Below, piece by piece: positions 1 through 12,491 of a stretch of 64,000 nt of DNA. This DNA is from Hesseltinella vesiculosa (lineage: Eukaryota > Mucoromycota > Mucoromycetes > Mucorales > Cunninghamellaceae). How positions within the stretch are numbered: position 1 is the stretch's first letter; each line of letters opens with the position of its first letter. Made by a program: the position numbers and the translations under genes. A model generated the notes under the pieces. The model was not told where the DNA came from. It was given only the letters and a program-made list of their open reading frames with translations, and made no database searches. The stretch is from positions 62,001-126,000 of the forward strand of contig MCGT01000007.1 of assembly GCA_002104935.1 (NCBI GenBank), read 5' to 3'.

Positions 1-933
1 GTAAAAATTATTAGAATGCTCACATTTTATTTGTTAAATGTAGGATGCCATCGTTGGTGTAGCTTCTATCATCAAGGGAGACCTGAACTCGCAAATCAAG
101 CTGTTTTTCGATCTCCACGATCAAGACAAAGATGGGATACTGAATCGGGAACAGGTGGTGCAGTTTTCAGAAACGCTGCTCTGGATATTCCGTGATATGT
201 CGGATGAGGAACACTTGAACTCGGTGTCCACATTTTTGCGTAATGCCATGGAATATTCGGAATCCAAAGAAAACGCCCAAGACATTTCTCTCTCAAAAGA
301 ATCGTTGAGGTAAAAAGAAAAGATCAGCATCAGAGGTTTCAGAGCTCATCGGTCCTTTCCAACCTTAGAATGATCATTCTGGCCGATGAAATCCTCGAGG
401 ACTTTTTTGATCATGGGTTTGCTCAGTCGGTGCAATTGGTGGAAAAGGTCGTTGAGCAACAGCGCAACTTGGGACGCGAGCTGGTGAACAATCTGCTTGC
501 CACCGGCGCCAAGCTTGCCAACGGCCGCTCGCCATTGCCCGACAACATTTCCTTTGCCAATATCCCGTCGCCCTCGGTCAAGTCACTCTTTTCCAGTTCC
601 AGTGCCCAGAGCATCAGCACCGAAAAAAGCTCCATGGATTCCTCCATCCAATCCTTACCTAGCTCCAAGCTTGCCGTTGACCCTAGTCTCGGTGACACCA
701 CGCCGGAGCCTATTGCCAAAGACACCGTTGAACGGAACGAGCCTACCGCTTCAAAGGAATCTTTTGAAGATGATACCAAGGGCCTAGACGATGACGACCA
801 GCTGTTTGCTTCAGACAATGACAACGAGCCCGATAATGGCGATGTATTGGAAGAAGTAGAAAAGCTGCTGGAACAATATGGTGACGATGACGACGACGAC
901 GACGAATTTGATGATGCCTTGGACACCCGATAA
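1..933 (+). CDS. TBC-type Rab GTPase-activating protein, C-terminal part (5' end outside window)
   Basis: This is the 3' end of a gene that starts outside the window. The window opens inside an intron (acceptor AG at 42-43). Exons are 44-309 and 369-933, joined in frame across a 59-nt intron, with the TAA stop at 931-933. The first exon encodes an EF-hand-like segment (FDLHDQDKDGILNREQ) of the type found after the TBC domain in GRAM-TBC-EF-hand RabGAPs (TBC1D8/9; yeast Gyp2/Mdr1). The tail is rich in Ser, then acidic with an Asp run (about codons 895-910 of the DNA). Such proteins speed GTP hydrolysis by Rab GTPases in vesicle traffic. The catalytic TBC domain is not in the window, so the family call rests on the EF-hand context and is moderate. 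Confidence 0.6.
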
Positions 934-1598
934 ACCTCATCGAATTTGTTGTCCAGCCATTGCACTATTTCCTTTTTCAAAAAAAAAAAAAAAAGACCAA
1001 GATTCCCCTCACCCCTTCACTTGCTCTCACATTCTGCCCAATCCCTTTTTTATTTATTTATTTATTTTGGTTTGATATCAAAACTATATTGGTTCAATTA
1101 AAAGGAACAGCTTGGCTGTCACTCTTTTTTTATTGTGTTTTTTTCTGATCATGTGCCCCACCCTCCATGGCTTGAGCGTCCCTCGATTGTTTACAGTTTG
1201 GGGCATTTTTTTTTTTTTTTTTTTGCACACCCGCTTGGCCGCTTTTTGCTATTGCGCCCTGCATCCTTTTTGCGCAGCCAGTTTCTCCCCTTATCTTCAA
1301 AACAATGACGTGCGATTTTTTAGCAAAATATGATATAGTGGAGAGTTTATGCACACAGAAAGATTGCTCTATGGCCCAAGGTGGTGAGGAATGATGGCTA
1401 CCATTGACCAAAAAAGTCAAATTTGGCTTGGTGCAAGTTGTGTTAGAAAAACATTGAAAGCCAGTTCAAGGTTTTTTTTTTTTTTTTTTTTTTGTGGTTC
1501 CTTGAGTTTTTTTGTATTTTTTGTCTTCCTTTTCTCCCATCACCTTCCTGTCGTTCTATTCCCGTTTGGTATATTTATTCATCTAGTTTCCTGGTATT
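934..1598. other. Intergenic region, probable promoter of the RhoGEF gene
   Basis: No gene is supported here. The stretch is marked by repeated homopolymer runs (A-run near 980-994, T-runs near 1207-1224 and 1471-1491) of the kind common upstream of fungal genes. Reading frames on both strands are short and composed mostly of homopolymer-derived Phe or Lys. Confidence 0.5.
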
Positions 1599-4500
1599 AT
1601 GGATTCACAGACCTCACGTTTCCATACGTATCATGGTACTGGGAATGAATCACACCCATGGTCGCCAACTAGCAGCTCCCAGCAACGACACCTTTCCTTA
1701 CTTGGCCGAAACACCACATACACTGCCCCAACCTCCAATCGACACTGGGAAACCATTCATCTCCGAGACAGCAGCTACTTTCACAAATACTCCATCGTTC
1801 CCTTGACATCCCAAGTCGAACAGCGGCGAGTCAATGACTACGCATGCTTGTTATCCATCGTCGCTCAGTCCCTTATTCAGCAGCTCACCCTAACCAACCG
1901 ATTCAAGAATAACATTGAATACCCCAACGCATTTGATGGCCAGCAGGTCGTGGTAAGTTTCGTTTTTTGTACATTCCTGCTCTTGCTCGACATCCTTGTC
2001 CCCTCACACTCATTCGCCCTTGCACCAACATGAATACAAATTTTAATTTTTTTTGTAGGACAAATTGATGACCATTATCGGTAGCAAGGATCGTGTCGTT
2101 GCCCTGAAGCTTGGCCGGGCCCTTGGTATGCAAGGCTGCTTTCACGATGTCCAGTATGAAAGCTTGCTGATGGATTCTAGCACAGAAATCTACCAGTTCA
2201 AAGACGTCCTGCTCTACTATTTTCAACGATTACAGCTGCGGCACCAACATCAACAACAACGTATGCTACACCAGATTTCATCGCCGTCTGCACGACCTTT
2301 TTCTTTGATCCCAGCACCAGCTCAGCCGCCCTCAGCCGCTTCATCTGTCAATGGCAGCATTTTGAGCGAACAGTTTGGCCCTGTCCCTGGCAACGTCACC
2401 ACAAGCAGTGGCAGCATCAGTGAATTCTCCATAAGCACCGACGATCAATACACAACGCCTCCGACCACCATATCTGATGAAGAAGATATCAAAGCAGCTT
2501 TACCTCATATTGCCTCGACACGCTTGGAGGGTGTGGATGACGATAACATGACCGTGCTCACGTCACCCTCAACTGCGACGGACAACAGCACCCTGACCTC
2601 GTCCTCCTTGGACCTGGATGCTATTTGCCCCTTGAATGGTGTGTTTACACCTCTCACATACTGCTACGTATCCACGTGCACAGGTCCTCAGCCCTGCTAT
2701 AGCCCTACCTGCCCCAAACGCAACAAGAACAACTGGAAGCATACTAGCATCGAATCCAAGGCAGCTACCCTACATACCTATCTACGACGTCGTGAGAAAA
2801 CTTCCTGGGCTGCTGTTGTTCCTGATGATGTCCTGGCCTCTGTCTCGACCGATGAGCGCAAGCGCCAAGAAGCCATCTGTGAGCTAGTCAACACGGAGGC
2901 AAACTTTGTCATGGATCTGGACTATGTTGAAAAAGTAGGATGAAATTGAAAAAAAAAATGGACGATGAGCTCACTTTCTTTTTTTTTTTTTGGCTTTTGA
3001 TAGATGTGGGTGGAGCCACTTCTTGAACAAGACACAATTCCTTTGCACCGACGAACAGCTTTTGTCAATACTTTATTCACCAACATTGTCGATATCCATC
3101 GCTATCACGGGCGCTTTGCACGTGCATTACAACGGCGGCAACAGGAGCATCCCATCATTGGCAAAGTGGGCGATATTGTGCTCAAGTATTGCCAAGACCT
3201 GTCCATGATTGTCACCTACGGCGCTCATCTTCATGAAGCAAAGACCACCTTTGAAAAAGAAAAACTGCTCAACAGCAAATTCAACTCCTTTGCAGAGGTA
3301 ACAAATGCCAAGCATTGACAGTTAAAACTCACCGGCTCTTCTTTTTTGTAAAGTACACGGAACACCACCCGTCCTCGCACAAATTGGAATTGAATGGTTA
3401 CCTTACCCGACCAACTACTCGCCTCGGCCAATATCCGCTTCTCTTCAAAGCTATTTTGAAACGTACATCACCGAGCCACCCCGACTATGCTTTGCTGAAC
3501 GAAGCTGACGAGCTGGTCAAAGCCACGCTAAACCTCGTCAATAGCGAATCTGGCCATGCAAAAAACCGCTTTGATCTTGCACGTATCCATCGCAATCTGT
3601 CCTTCAAACGCAAAACAGATCGATTGGTAAATGCTACCTGAAAAAGAAGTCTGAAGCGTGCTTTGCTTACTTTTTTTTTTTTTTCTTTTTGTACCTTGAC
3701 ATAGGATTTGAAATTGCTGGATCCATCGCGTGAAATAATTCGTGAAGGGTTCCTGAACAAACGCCCAACATTGGAGGCTGCTGATTATCAAGTCATTCTC
3801 TTTGATCATTATTTGGTGGTGGCCAAAGTCAAATGGGTCCGTGCCGAAAAACATTATGTTGTTGTACGTCGAGTAAGTTACCATAGGCAGCCTCCGCCCA
3901 ATTTTTATTTTCATTCTGGTCTTGGCTGACATTTCCCTCCCTTCTAGCCATTGCCAATAGCATTCTTGTCCGTGTCATTACCGTCGCTTCCTAGCAACAT
4001 GCAGCGGTCTTCCAGCTTTTTATTGTCAGCCTCACGGTATTCTGGACATCTTCAAACTGGAAGCTACTTTAGCAACGAAAGCAACCCTGATACCCGATTC
4101 GGCCAGCCTATTGTCTTCCAGCATATGGGACGAAAGAAAGACGATCACTCCCAATTTACCCTCTATGCTACATCCCAAGCGGCCCGGAAGCCATGGATCG
4201 ACCATATTTACCAACTGCAGAGTAGGAATGCCTCACCGTCCTCGGTACTGGACGTCCTTCCAGCTGTGAAAACCGGCCAATTCATTCATAGCAGAGTCAA
4301 GCACATGGTCACCTTTTGTAAGTAGACTGTGCGCAGGAGGCTGCCTTTCAACGAAACGAAGCGTCGCTCATTTTTTCCCCTTGAATCTAGCCAACAACCA
4401 GCTACTTGTGTTTGCTGCAGACGACGGTGTTTATGCAGGCAAGAACGCCCCCGATGCACAGGTGCACAAAGTGTTGTCTCTCCCTCACGCCACGCGGGTT

Positions 4501-5669
4501 TATGTGATTGAAGACTTCCAAATGCTGCTGGTACTGGCCGACAAGACCCTGTGGCAATTTGGCCTGACTGAGGTGATGAACGGCAACCTGGATGGAACTA
4601 CCCAAGCCTCTGCGCTCGGCAAACGGCTCTATACCAATGTCCCCTTTTTCCATGCTGGCGTGTGCCTCGACCGCACTTTGATCTGCGTGCCCACCAAAGT
4701 GTCACCGCTGAAGTCCGTCATCACCGTCCTCGAGCCTTGTAAGCCTCAGGCCATGACCGATAAAAAGCCCTCATTGCTGGATCGACTGGTGCGGCCCACC
4801 AACACGAGCATCTCCACCACCGACTGCTACCTCCGAAAATTCAGGGAATGTTACGTCCCCTGCGAAGCCTGGGCTGTGGACACGACCACCTCCAAGCTCA
4901 TGGTCACTGCTCACCGCGGCATTGAAATCATCGATCTCCAACGCACCGATCGTACTCAATGTAAGGCTACCAACACAGCCAACAAAACGGTATAGTTCTA
5001 AACAATTTAATCTCTCTTTATTTTTAGCCATGTTGAACCATCAAGATCCTCTGCTGTACTTTGTCACACAAAGTGAAAAGCGGGAGTCCAATCTAAAAAT
5101 CCGAGTGCCAATGAAGCATATCTCGGTCTTCCGATCGCCATTGTCTGAATACCTGGTGTGCTACAATGGTGAGTCGACCAAAAAAAAAAAAAAAAGAAGG
5201 TGCAGGCGCTCATCAAATGCTCTTTTTAGAATTTGCATTTTATATTGATGCGAAAGGGAACCGTGCATACCGCAAGTTTCTAATTGAATGGGAAGGTTGT
5301 TCTGAATCCTACGCAATGCTTTGGCCCTATGTCATGTCCTTTGATCCATCCATCATCGAAATTCGGAACGCACTGACGGTAAGGCATACCGAGGGATTGG
5401 CTAAGGAACAATTAAAAGGGTCTCACATTTTTTTTTCCTTCTCTCCTCATCGACAGGGTCATTTGGAACAAGTGGTTCGTGGTGACAATATCCGATGTAT
5501 CCAAAACCGTGAAGGCGATGCAATCTATGTCGCCATGTCTGACCCTAAGAATCGCCAGAGCGATTGTATCGTCAGGCTTACACTTATGCACCCCCCATCT
5601 GACCCCGATGGCTCCAACAAGATCGAGCTGACGATGGAACCTTGTTCTGCGCTGCCCGATGTTTTATAA
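1599..5669 (+). CDS. Rho1 guanine nucleotide exchange factor, Rom1/Rom2 type (DEP-DH-PH-CNH)
   Basis: Ten exons join in frame: 1599-1952, 2059-2934, 3004-3297, 3354-3626, 3705-3872, 3948-4317, 4391-4960, 5028-5168, 5230-5378 and 5457-5669, giving 1135 codons. The order is a DEP domain (about residues 70-165), a low-complexity Ser/Pro/Thr linker, a Dbl-homology domain starting near residue 395 (RQEAICELVNTEANFVMDL), a PH region beginning near EGFLNKRP, and a C-terminal citron-homology (CNH) domain starting near HMVTF/SNNQLLVFAADDGVYAG. This architecture and length match fungal Rom2/Rgf proteins, which load GTP onto Rho1 at the plasma membrane to activate the cell-wall integrity pathway and glucan synthase. 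The start is the first Met of the long open frame; an upstream exon cannot be excluded. Confidence 0.92.
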
Positions 5670-5903
5670 TCTTTAGTTTTGTATTTTTAATTATTCTGTA
5701 TTTTCTCTACCATAGTATCGCCATGATCTATTCTATCAACATAAAAATGCTTGCTTGCTAAATGTCCAATGCCGTTTTTGGCATAGGTTGCAGCCGAGGA
5801 ATGACCAATGGAAAAATCGCTGCATTTCGATTTTTTTTTTTTTTCCAATTGAACCATTTCTTCTTTTTATTTTCTATTGCCTCATCCCTCTCACCTTATA
5901 CTG

Positions 5904-6537
5904 ATGGCAATGTCCATAGTACAACTACATCTGTTGCTGGCTTTTGTTTTAGTGCTTGTCTGCAATGTCACAAGCGTCCCCGTTCAGCAACCGTTCATGA
6001 GCCCAGCCGACCATGGCGATATCTGGTCTCTCTGTGGCGATCCGACACAGCATTTACTGCAAGGCTATAAAGATGGCGTTAGCATTTCACCAGACATGCC
6101 TCGAACCGGTGAAGCCATTGACGTCCAAGTTAATGGTCGCCTAGGTAATAATAATATCATGCGCCTGGAGTGATTTTTCTTTGCTCACAGCCAAATTTCT
6201 CACGCCAATCTCCAGCCTCGGATGTCACTGGCGGCAAGGTTACGATCCAGCTGAATATCATGAATATGATCAAGATCAATAAGGACCTGGACCTTTGCAA
6301 TGTGTTGCGCTCTGATGTCATGCAAGCCGACTGCCCTATTCCCTCGGGCGACGTCACCTTGAATGCAAAAGGTAAAACTCAAAAAAAATCTTGGCAGTCG
6401 ACGCTCATTCTCTATTTTTTTTTCTAGCCTTTATACCCAAAGAACTGCCAAAATTGCCCTTGAAAGGCGATGTGCGGATCTCTGATCAGAATGGCAACAC
6501 AGTGACCTGCATTAGCTTGGATTTCAAGCTACACTGA
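5904..6537 (+). CDS. Secreted ML-domain lipid-binding protein (NPC2 / phosphatidylglycerol transfer protein-like)
   Basis: Three exons (5904-6144, 6216-6371, 6428-6537) give 168 residues. A hydrophobic signal peptide (MAMSIVQLHLLLAFVLVLV) is followed by an ML/MD-2 fold sequence with conserved-looking cysteines (WSLCG, DLCNVL, ADCPIP, VTCISLDF), which are the expected disulfide partners. The second acceptor must be the AG at 6214-6215: the earlier AG at 6189-6190 puts the downstream frame out. Fungal family members bind sterols or anionic phospholipids in the vacuole lumen. An in-frame Met lies 27 nt upstream (5877), but the Met at 5904 gives the cleaner signal peptide. Confidence 0.85.
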
Positions 6538-7024
6538 ATGGCGGAAGTAAGCCCTGCTCTCTTAACATGATTCCCCTCCGCCCATCCGCCCGTCCCCCAC
6601 CGCATCTTCGCCATATTACATTTCCCCTACCGCTTATTTATTCTTATCACAAAGTACAATAAACCATCTCGAATTATTCAAGGATTGTCACTTTGCCTGC
6701 AATGCCGATAGCACGGACAAGCTGACAAGGGCTTTACAAGAAACACACAAGCTAGTTAAAAAATGACGGAAAGATAGCCAAAAGCGACAGGATCTCGATT
6801 GTTTGTCGTGCAGACATTCTGAAAAGCCCAACACATCAGTTAGAACGAAATGAATAGGCGTCCTCTGATTCAAAAAGTTGCCCGCTCACTTTTTTTTGAC
6901 GTAAAAAAAAAGGCGGGGAGAAACGCTTAGAGCGGAGGTCTAAATCAAGGCTCGCCAATCAATTTTTTGAATACTTTTTGCTTTTTGCCGTTTTCATGAC
7001 ACTTCTTCTTGATTACTCATTAGC

Positions 7025-8630
7025 ATGGATCCTGAATTACAAGCTATTTCTGTAGACAACTATGAATTCCAAAACTGGGCAAAGACATTTCGCTGCCGCC
7101 CGGAGCTGTTATTTGAACCCAAAACTGAATCACAAGTGATAAAGGTAAGATTTATTCGCCCCGCCTGCCCTGCTACTTGCGCAGATCTCAAGCTCATTGC
7201 TCTGCTGTAGATTGTCCAACATGCGAAGAAGAACAACAAGCGCATCCGTGTGTTTGGCAGTGGACATTCGCCTTCGGACCTTGCCTGTTCTAAGGAGTAC
7301 ATGGTCAACATCGATCATCTGAACAACGTGCTCTCGGTCGATCGGGAAAACTGTGTCGTCTCTGTTCAAGGCGGCATGTCACTCCACAAACTCCATGTAA
7401 TCCTGAACGAAAACCAGCTTGCCATGAGCAATCTCGGTTCCATATCTGATCAAACTGTGGCAGGCGTCATTGCCACTGCTTCTCACGGCACCGGTGCCCA
7501 CTTTGGCTGTCTGTCCACTTTTGTGAGTGTCTTTTTTTTTTTTTTTAGTCGCTCATCCTACCTTTTTTTATCAGATCGTCGACATGACTTTGGTGACAGC
7601 TAGTGGCGAGTTGGTGCGGTGCTCGGCTACAGAACAACCTGATCTCTTCAAAGCTGCGCAGTGTCATATGGGCGCTTTGGGTGTAGTGACACGAGTGACC
7701 TTGCAAGTGGAGCCTGCCTTTCGTTTGGAGGCTGTGCAGCGACCCTACAAGTTTTTCCAAGACGTTCTACCCAACTGGGATCAGGTCATCCATTCATCCG
7801 AACATACGCGTGTTTGGTGGTATCCTCACACCGATGACTGCGTGGTCTGGCGCGCCAATCGGACAGACAGACCTGTCTCATCACCAGCTGCACCCTCAGC
7901 CTCCTTGGGCCAGCGATTGGGTGCTTGGTGGTATGACCGCTTCCTGGGCTTCCACTTTTACCAAAGCCTGCTGAACCTCACCCGCTACAAACCCTCGACG
8001 ATCCCATCCCTGACCCGCTTTATGTTTTCGACTGTCCACACCCGCCCCTTTGACATCGTCGACGACAGCTACAAAGTCTTCAATTTCGACTGCTTGTTCC
8101 CCCAGTACGTCAATGAATGGGCTATTGACTGGAAGGACGCCCCGGCTTTTCTGCGCGACCTGAATGACTTTATCAACACCCAAGACCTCAAAGTGCACTT
8201 CCCGGTCGAAATCCGATTCGTCGACGAAGATGACGTCTGGCTCAGTCCTGCCTATGGCCGAAAGACATGTTACATTGGTGTGATTATGTATCGGTAAGAT
8301 AAAAAGTGAACGCTTTCAACTCCACCAAGTGCTCACCCCTATTTTTTTTCGTCGACGTTCAGACCTTATGGCAAGCCTGTACCTTATAAGAAGTACTGGA
8401 AAGGATATGAGGATCTGATGCGCAAATATGGTGGCCGCCCACATTGGGCAAAAGCACATGGTCAGACTGCTCAGCAGTTGCGCGACTCTTACCCTAAATT
8501 CAACAGCTTTTTGCGTGTGCGCCAATCAGTGGATCCTGAAGGCATGTTCTTGAACGATTATATGCTTCGCCACCTCGTTGAAAACAAGTATTCCTCATCA
8601 CCAGCGGTCGTTGCTCAAAGCAGACTATAG
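7025..8630 (+). CDS. ALO1: D-arabinono-1,4-lactone oxidase (FAD-linked)
   Basis: Four exons (7025-7144, 7211-7522, 7575-8293, 8363-8630) encode an aldonolactone oxidase. The N-terminal FAD_binding_4 domain carries GSGHSPSD, whose His is the site of covalent FAD attachment in this family, and GVIATASHGTG. The C-terminal ALO domain holds the usual late motifs (IRFVDEDDVWLSPAYGR, GGRPHWAKAH, DPEGMFLNDY). The enzyme oxidises D-arabinono-1,4-lactone to D-erythroascorbate, the fungal vitamin C analogue, at the mitochondrial outer membrane, reducing O2 to H2O2. Length and motif order fit the family and no key residue appears to be lost. Confidence 0.93.
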
Positions 8631-9032
8631 ATCTACACTGTACTATTTATTAATAAACTATCTCTTGCCCAAAGACGACCACTGCAAAGTTTGAAGATTG
8701 ATTTCCAATGTTTAGGCGTACGACACACTTCAACATTGGTGATGGCATATTTTTTAAGACTAAGAAAAAAAATGAAATGAAGAGTGTTCAAGTTGCAGTA
8801 TTTCCTGGTCTTGCTAGACTTTCTGCCATTTATGAACCAAAACACAATGGACTTGGGAAAATCGAGTGAAGTATAAAAGAGAATAAGTTTATTTCATTCA
8901 TCAAAGCAAACAGGCGTACAGTATTGCGGATAGTACGGCCATAGTTTCTTGAAAATTGAAATCCTTGCCCGGGTGAAGGATTTGATTGTAATGCTGCTTT
9001 CCAACCAATAGGTAACATTAAACAGGCTAAGA
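8631..9032. other. Intergenic, no supported gene
   Basis: This AT-rich stretch follows the ALO gene. Short frames exist on the minus strand but show no recognisable protein pattern and no splice framework. It leads into the first copy of a 148-bp direct repeat. Confidence 0.4.
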
Positions 9033-9180
9033 CATACGCTACTGATGATGGCCTATGCACACGGATGAATATCCTACATGCATAGCAAAGCCAATCATTT
9101 TCACTTAGGGCGCCTCCGGGTTCCCGGTCGACTACTACAAGCATCTCCCCAATTGGAGTACGCCATTAGATTCCTTCGCC
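9033..9180 (+). repeat. 148-bp direct repeat, copy 1
   Basis: This segment, from catacgctactgatgatggc to the cluster ending ttccttcgcc, recurs at 9306-9453. I see only a handful of mismatches (for example cacacggatgaat versus cacatgaataaat). The copies are 125 bp apart and in the same orientation. No terminal inverted repeats or target duplications are evident, so this may be a small segmental duplication or the remains of a larger repeat. Confidence 0.85.
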
Positions 9181-9305
9181 TTGCCTGCATGTATCTATTA
9201 CATAAAAGAGTGACAAGAAGCTCCGTAAAAATAAAATGATAAGTGTCCATCGTTAGCAAACAGCTGACTTACCGCTTCTTTAATAAAAAAATCAACAAAA
9301 ACTGG

Positions 9306-9453
9306 CATACGCTACTGATGATGGCCTATGCACATGAATAAATATCCTACATGCATAGCAAAACCAATCACTTTCACTTAGGGCGCCTCCGGGTTCCCGG
9401 TCGACTACTACAAGCATCTCCCCAATTGGAGTACGCCATTAGATTCCTTCGCC
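9306..9453 (+). repeat. 148-bp direct repeat, copy 2
   Basis: Second copy of the repeat at 9033-9180, same strand and same length. Sequence identity ends abruptly after gcc at 9451-9453. Downstream, a minus-strand open stretch near 9583-9768 (with RVALHRLLNLNPLFLQ) has coding-like composition but no recognisable start or family. Confidence 0.85.
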
Positions 9454-9888
9454 AGTACCTTTTTCATGAAAGAAAGGAGAGAGAAAAAAGTTGGGTGGGT
9501 GAAAAAAAGAAAAAAATTGCACCATTCTCCGTCGACGATCCATTTTTTTTTTTGCTCACCTCGGACACTTTGGTTCCTCGAGCTACACAACCTTGGTGAT
9601 CATGGCTGCTGTCGGCAGATCATGGTTAGTGACGTGCACATCCAGAGCTTCTTTCAAAGGTGCAACAAATACCTGGCATTGCAGAAAGAGAGGGTTGAGG
9701 TTCAAGAGACGATGTAAAGCTACACGAGGAGTTGGGCCATAAGAATTTCTGGTCTCAAAAAAAACCACTTTTGATTCTTTTTATTCCTCCAATGAGATGA
9801 TTTATCCCGGGTACGAAGGTTAGCACGTCCTAGTATTATTATAACATTTAGAATAATGGATCTTATGCTTTCTTCTTCATTTTTATAG

Positions 9889-12039
9889 AATTAATACGAT
9901 ACTTGAAAGACACATACAAACCAACCTTCTTTGGATTCATTTTATTTTACCGGGATAACATCGCGACATGGTCGTTGGACGTTACTGCCAAAGTACCAGA
10001 CACATTATGCTCACTCTGGTTAGAGAGATTTCGAAGCTGCTATGTCCAAGTATACCCAAAGATCAAAAGGTACAACTATGAAAGATGGACACGAATTGTA
10101 CTAATACATCTTTCTGCTTAGCCCTCCACCCACTCCAAAATTTAACCGGGTGCTTTGGAACGATGTTCTCCTGGAGATTAATCGCAGAGTAGGGTCAACA
10201 TTATACATATTATATTTTTGCTCATTGAATGCTTATCAATAGCGCGCTCTAATGAAGAAATACGCTGAAAACTCATTGGAAGTCCTGACCGCTTCCGCCG
10301 ACATGGCCACCATGGAAGCCAAGTCATTGTTTGAGCTGGAGGCCGGCTCCAAAGAACCCCTTGCCAGTGCCACTGTCGTTGCTGTCGAAACAGATTCCCA
10401 CGAGCCTCGATCATATACCCCTCAACCTCAAGCCAGCTGTGCTACTCAGGAACCGCAAGCTGACGCCAGCAATGGCCAATCCGAAGACTTGATTCATGTC
10501 AGCCCAATTGTCGACCACACTGCCCAGCACACAAAAAAATTATTCGAATTGGCAAGGAAAAAGGTACATGCATAAAATACGAGTGTCAGAGGTAGGCTTA
10601 GTGCATTAACCTCCATTTTTGCTAGTTTTCGGGTGACCTGGATGAGCAGGATAGAGAAGCTATCTCGACCATGTTCACAAACGGCGACTCTATCGAGCAA
10701 CGCTTGGATGACTATGTGCTGGAGTTGCTCTCCCGTGAGACTTTGACCCAGACAGAAACGGAGCTGCTAAAGTAAGCATCGTAAAAAAATAGAATGAAAT
10801 ATCTCATCTTTGTCCAACTTTGGTGCAGGTTGTTGCTGTCGAAAATTGTGAACCTGCTTGACAGCACCATGCAATCTGTCATTCAAAATTTGCTTACCCC
10901 AAGCCAGCTGGACTTCGTCTGTGGTCAAAGCTGTACACATGTCTTACATCGTGGTGATGATCTCGAGGATACACTTGACCTGTGCATGATTCAGCTTATG
11001 AACGACATTATCGATAACAACAAGGATGCTGCCTCACTATTGAAGCGAATTTACTTGGAAAAGTCAAGGCTGATTGATGAAAATGAGCAGGATTCTGATT
11101 CGTACAAGATGCTTTGCATCCTGAACATTGTGTAAGTCCGCTCCTCTGTGCTGTGCTTCTTGAATGCTTACTTTTTTTTTTTTTTGTTTGGCAGTGTAGA
11201 ATACTTCGACAAACGTATCGATGATAACGCGTCCGAGCTCACTGTATACCGGCGATTTGCTATTCTTTTGGATTTTTTGCTCTGTGATCTTGATTTGGTT
11301 ATGATGGAGTATGTCGAGTGGTTTTACTGTTACAGTCACCGTCCATCAGATCCACATTGATTTTTTTTTTTTTTTTGCGTAAAGCGGTGAAACAGTGTCA
11401 AGCTCAACCAGACTGGAGATGCAGTCAAACAACTGCGACCCAACCACAGGATTTGGTAGAAAGATTGACCTCTTGCTGAAGGTGCAGGGCTCTCTCGTTG
11501 AGGTTTCATCCAACGAATGGAAAGCAAAGCAAACAAGCCGCCTAGCCATGAAGCAACAATCAAAAAATCTTCGCACCAATGCCTCCATCTTAAACCAAAT
11601 GTCTTTGCTCTCAAAAACCAAGCTCAACAAAGTAATGGCCATTGATTTTGTTGGTATGTTTTCAACTGGAGGAAGAACCAAAGACCTTGATCTCTCAACT
11701 ATCTTTATTTTGATATGTATCTTATTAGGAATGTTTGGGTATATGTATGTATTGCAAAACGTACGAGGTTTCTATGTTGCCAAGGCAACGTCAAGCTTAT
11801 TTGTGCCGAAGGATGCCAAAGAACTGCCTCTGTTCAAAAACACCATCAAGGCATTGTTCAAGTGGAAAGCCTTTTTAGAGGCAACCATTGACGAAGTGAA
11901 CGAAGCTGTGTTGCTTGACCAATTGGAGACTTGTGTCCATCAGCATGTCGACAGCCCATCCGCATTCCCCACCCCGTCCATATTTTTTACGCCAAAAAAT
12001 ACCAGGGAGAGCAAGCGCCCCTTTCACCTTGTTGAATAA
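9889..12039 (+). CDS. Uncharacterised multi-exon protein with nuclease-like D...E..K motif (start uncertain)
   Basis: At least seven exons join in frame: about 9889-10069, 10122-10188, 10243-10563, 10626-10771, 10829-11131, 11195-11308 and 11385-12039. The intron before 10122 carries a perfect TACTAAC-like branch site (tactaatac). No start codon in phase was found upstream of the acceptor at 9887-9888, so the 5' end is unresolved or lost. The final exon contains FGRKIDLLLK followed by VEVSSNEWK, a spacing reminiscent of the D...ExK core of PD-(D/E)XK nucleases, then a Gln/Lys/Asn-rich helical stretch. A similar G-R-x-x-D...E...E..K pattern occurs in the gene at 39.2-41.8 kb. I believe related proteins are multicopy in Mucorales, but this is from memory. 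Function unknown. Confidence 0.6.
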
Positions 12040-12491
12040 ATTTTTTTTCGCTCAGGGTGGTTCCACTTTATTTATATCTTACGGGATCCTCTTGTCACTT
12101 TGGTCTAATGGCTCATGGAGAAGGAAAGGTGAATGGGCTTTTCTTCTATCGTTACCAATTGCACCAAGCTGCCTGTTCACCAAAATTTCAAGATAAAAAC
12201 ATTTTTACGATAGGTATCCTATCTCATGATAGGACGGCACTGAAGATTCCATCTAGTGCCATCAAAACGCTTGACGCGAGATTCTTCTGCTATTATGGTC
12301 AGAAGCTCGTCAGCCCCCTTCCCATTCCCAACAAAGGAAGAGAAGTTGACTAAAACGGGATCATGCAGATTTTACCCCTATTTTTATTTTATTTTTAAAA
12401 CACTGGCTGCATGGCCAATGACTCCCCTTTTCTTTGTTCCTTCACCTTCATCTTTGAGTATTCTCGGTGAGGGCTTGACACAGAAAAATAG
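12040..12491 (+). other. Intergenic, with one unexplained open frame
   Basis: A plus-strand frame of about 98 codons (12057-12353) follows directly on the stop of the preceding gene, after an acceptor-like tcgctcag. I could not join it in frame to the upstream exons and do not recognise it. The rest is the promoter region of the mannosyltransferase gene. Confidence 0.3.

Noticed and set aside
423..980. 185-codon minus-strand frame, Ser-rich
   Set aside because: It is the antisense shadow of the Asp/Glu/Ser-rich tail of the RabGAP exon; the sense frame has EF-hand homology and proper splicing.
6189..6190. Earlier acceptor AG for the second exon of the ML-domain gene
   Set aside because: It shifts the frame; only the AG at 6214-6215 gives the conserved continuation.
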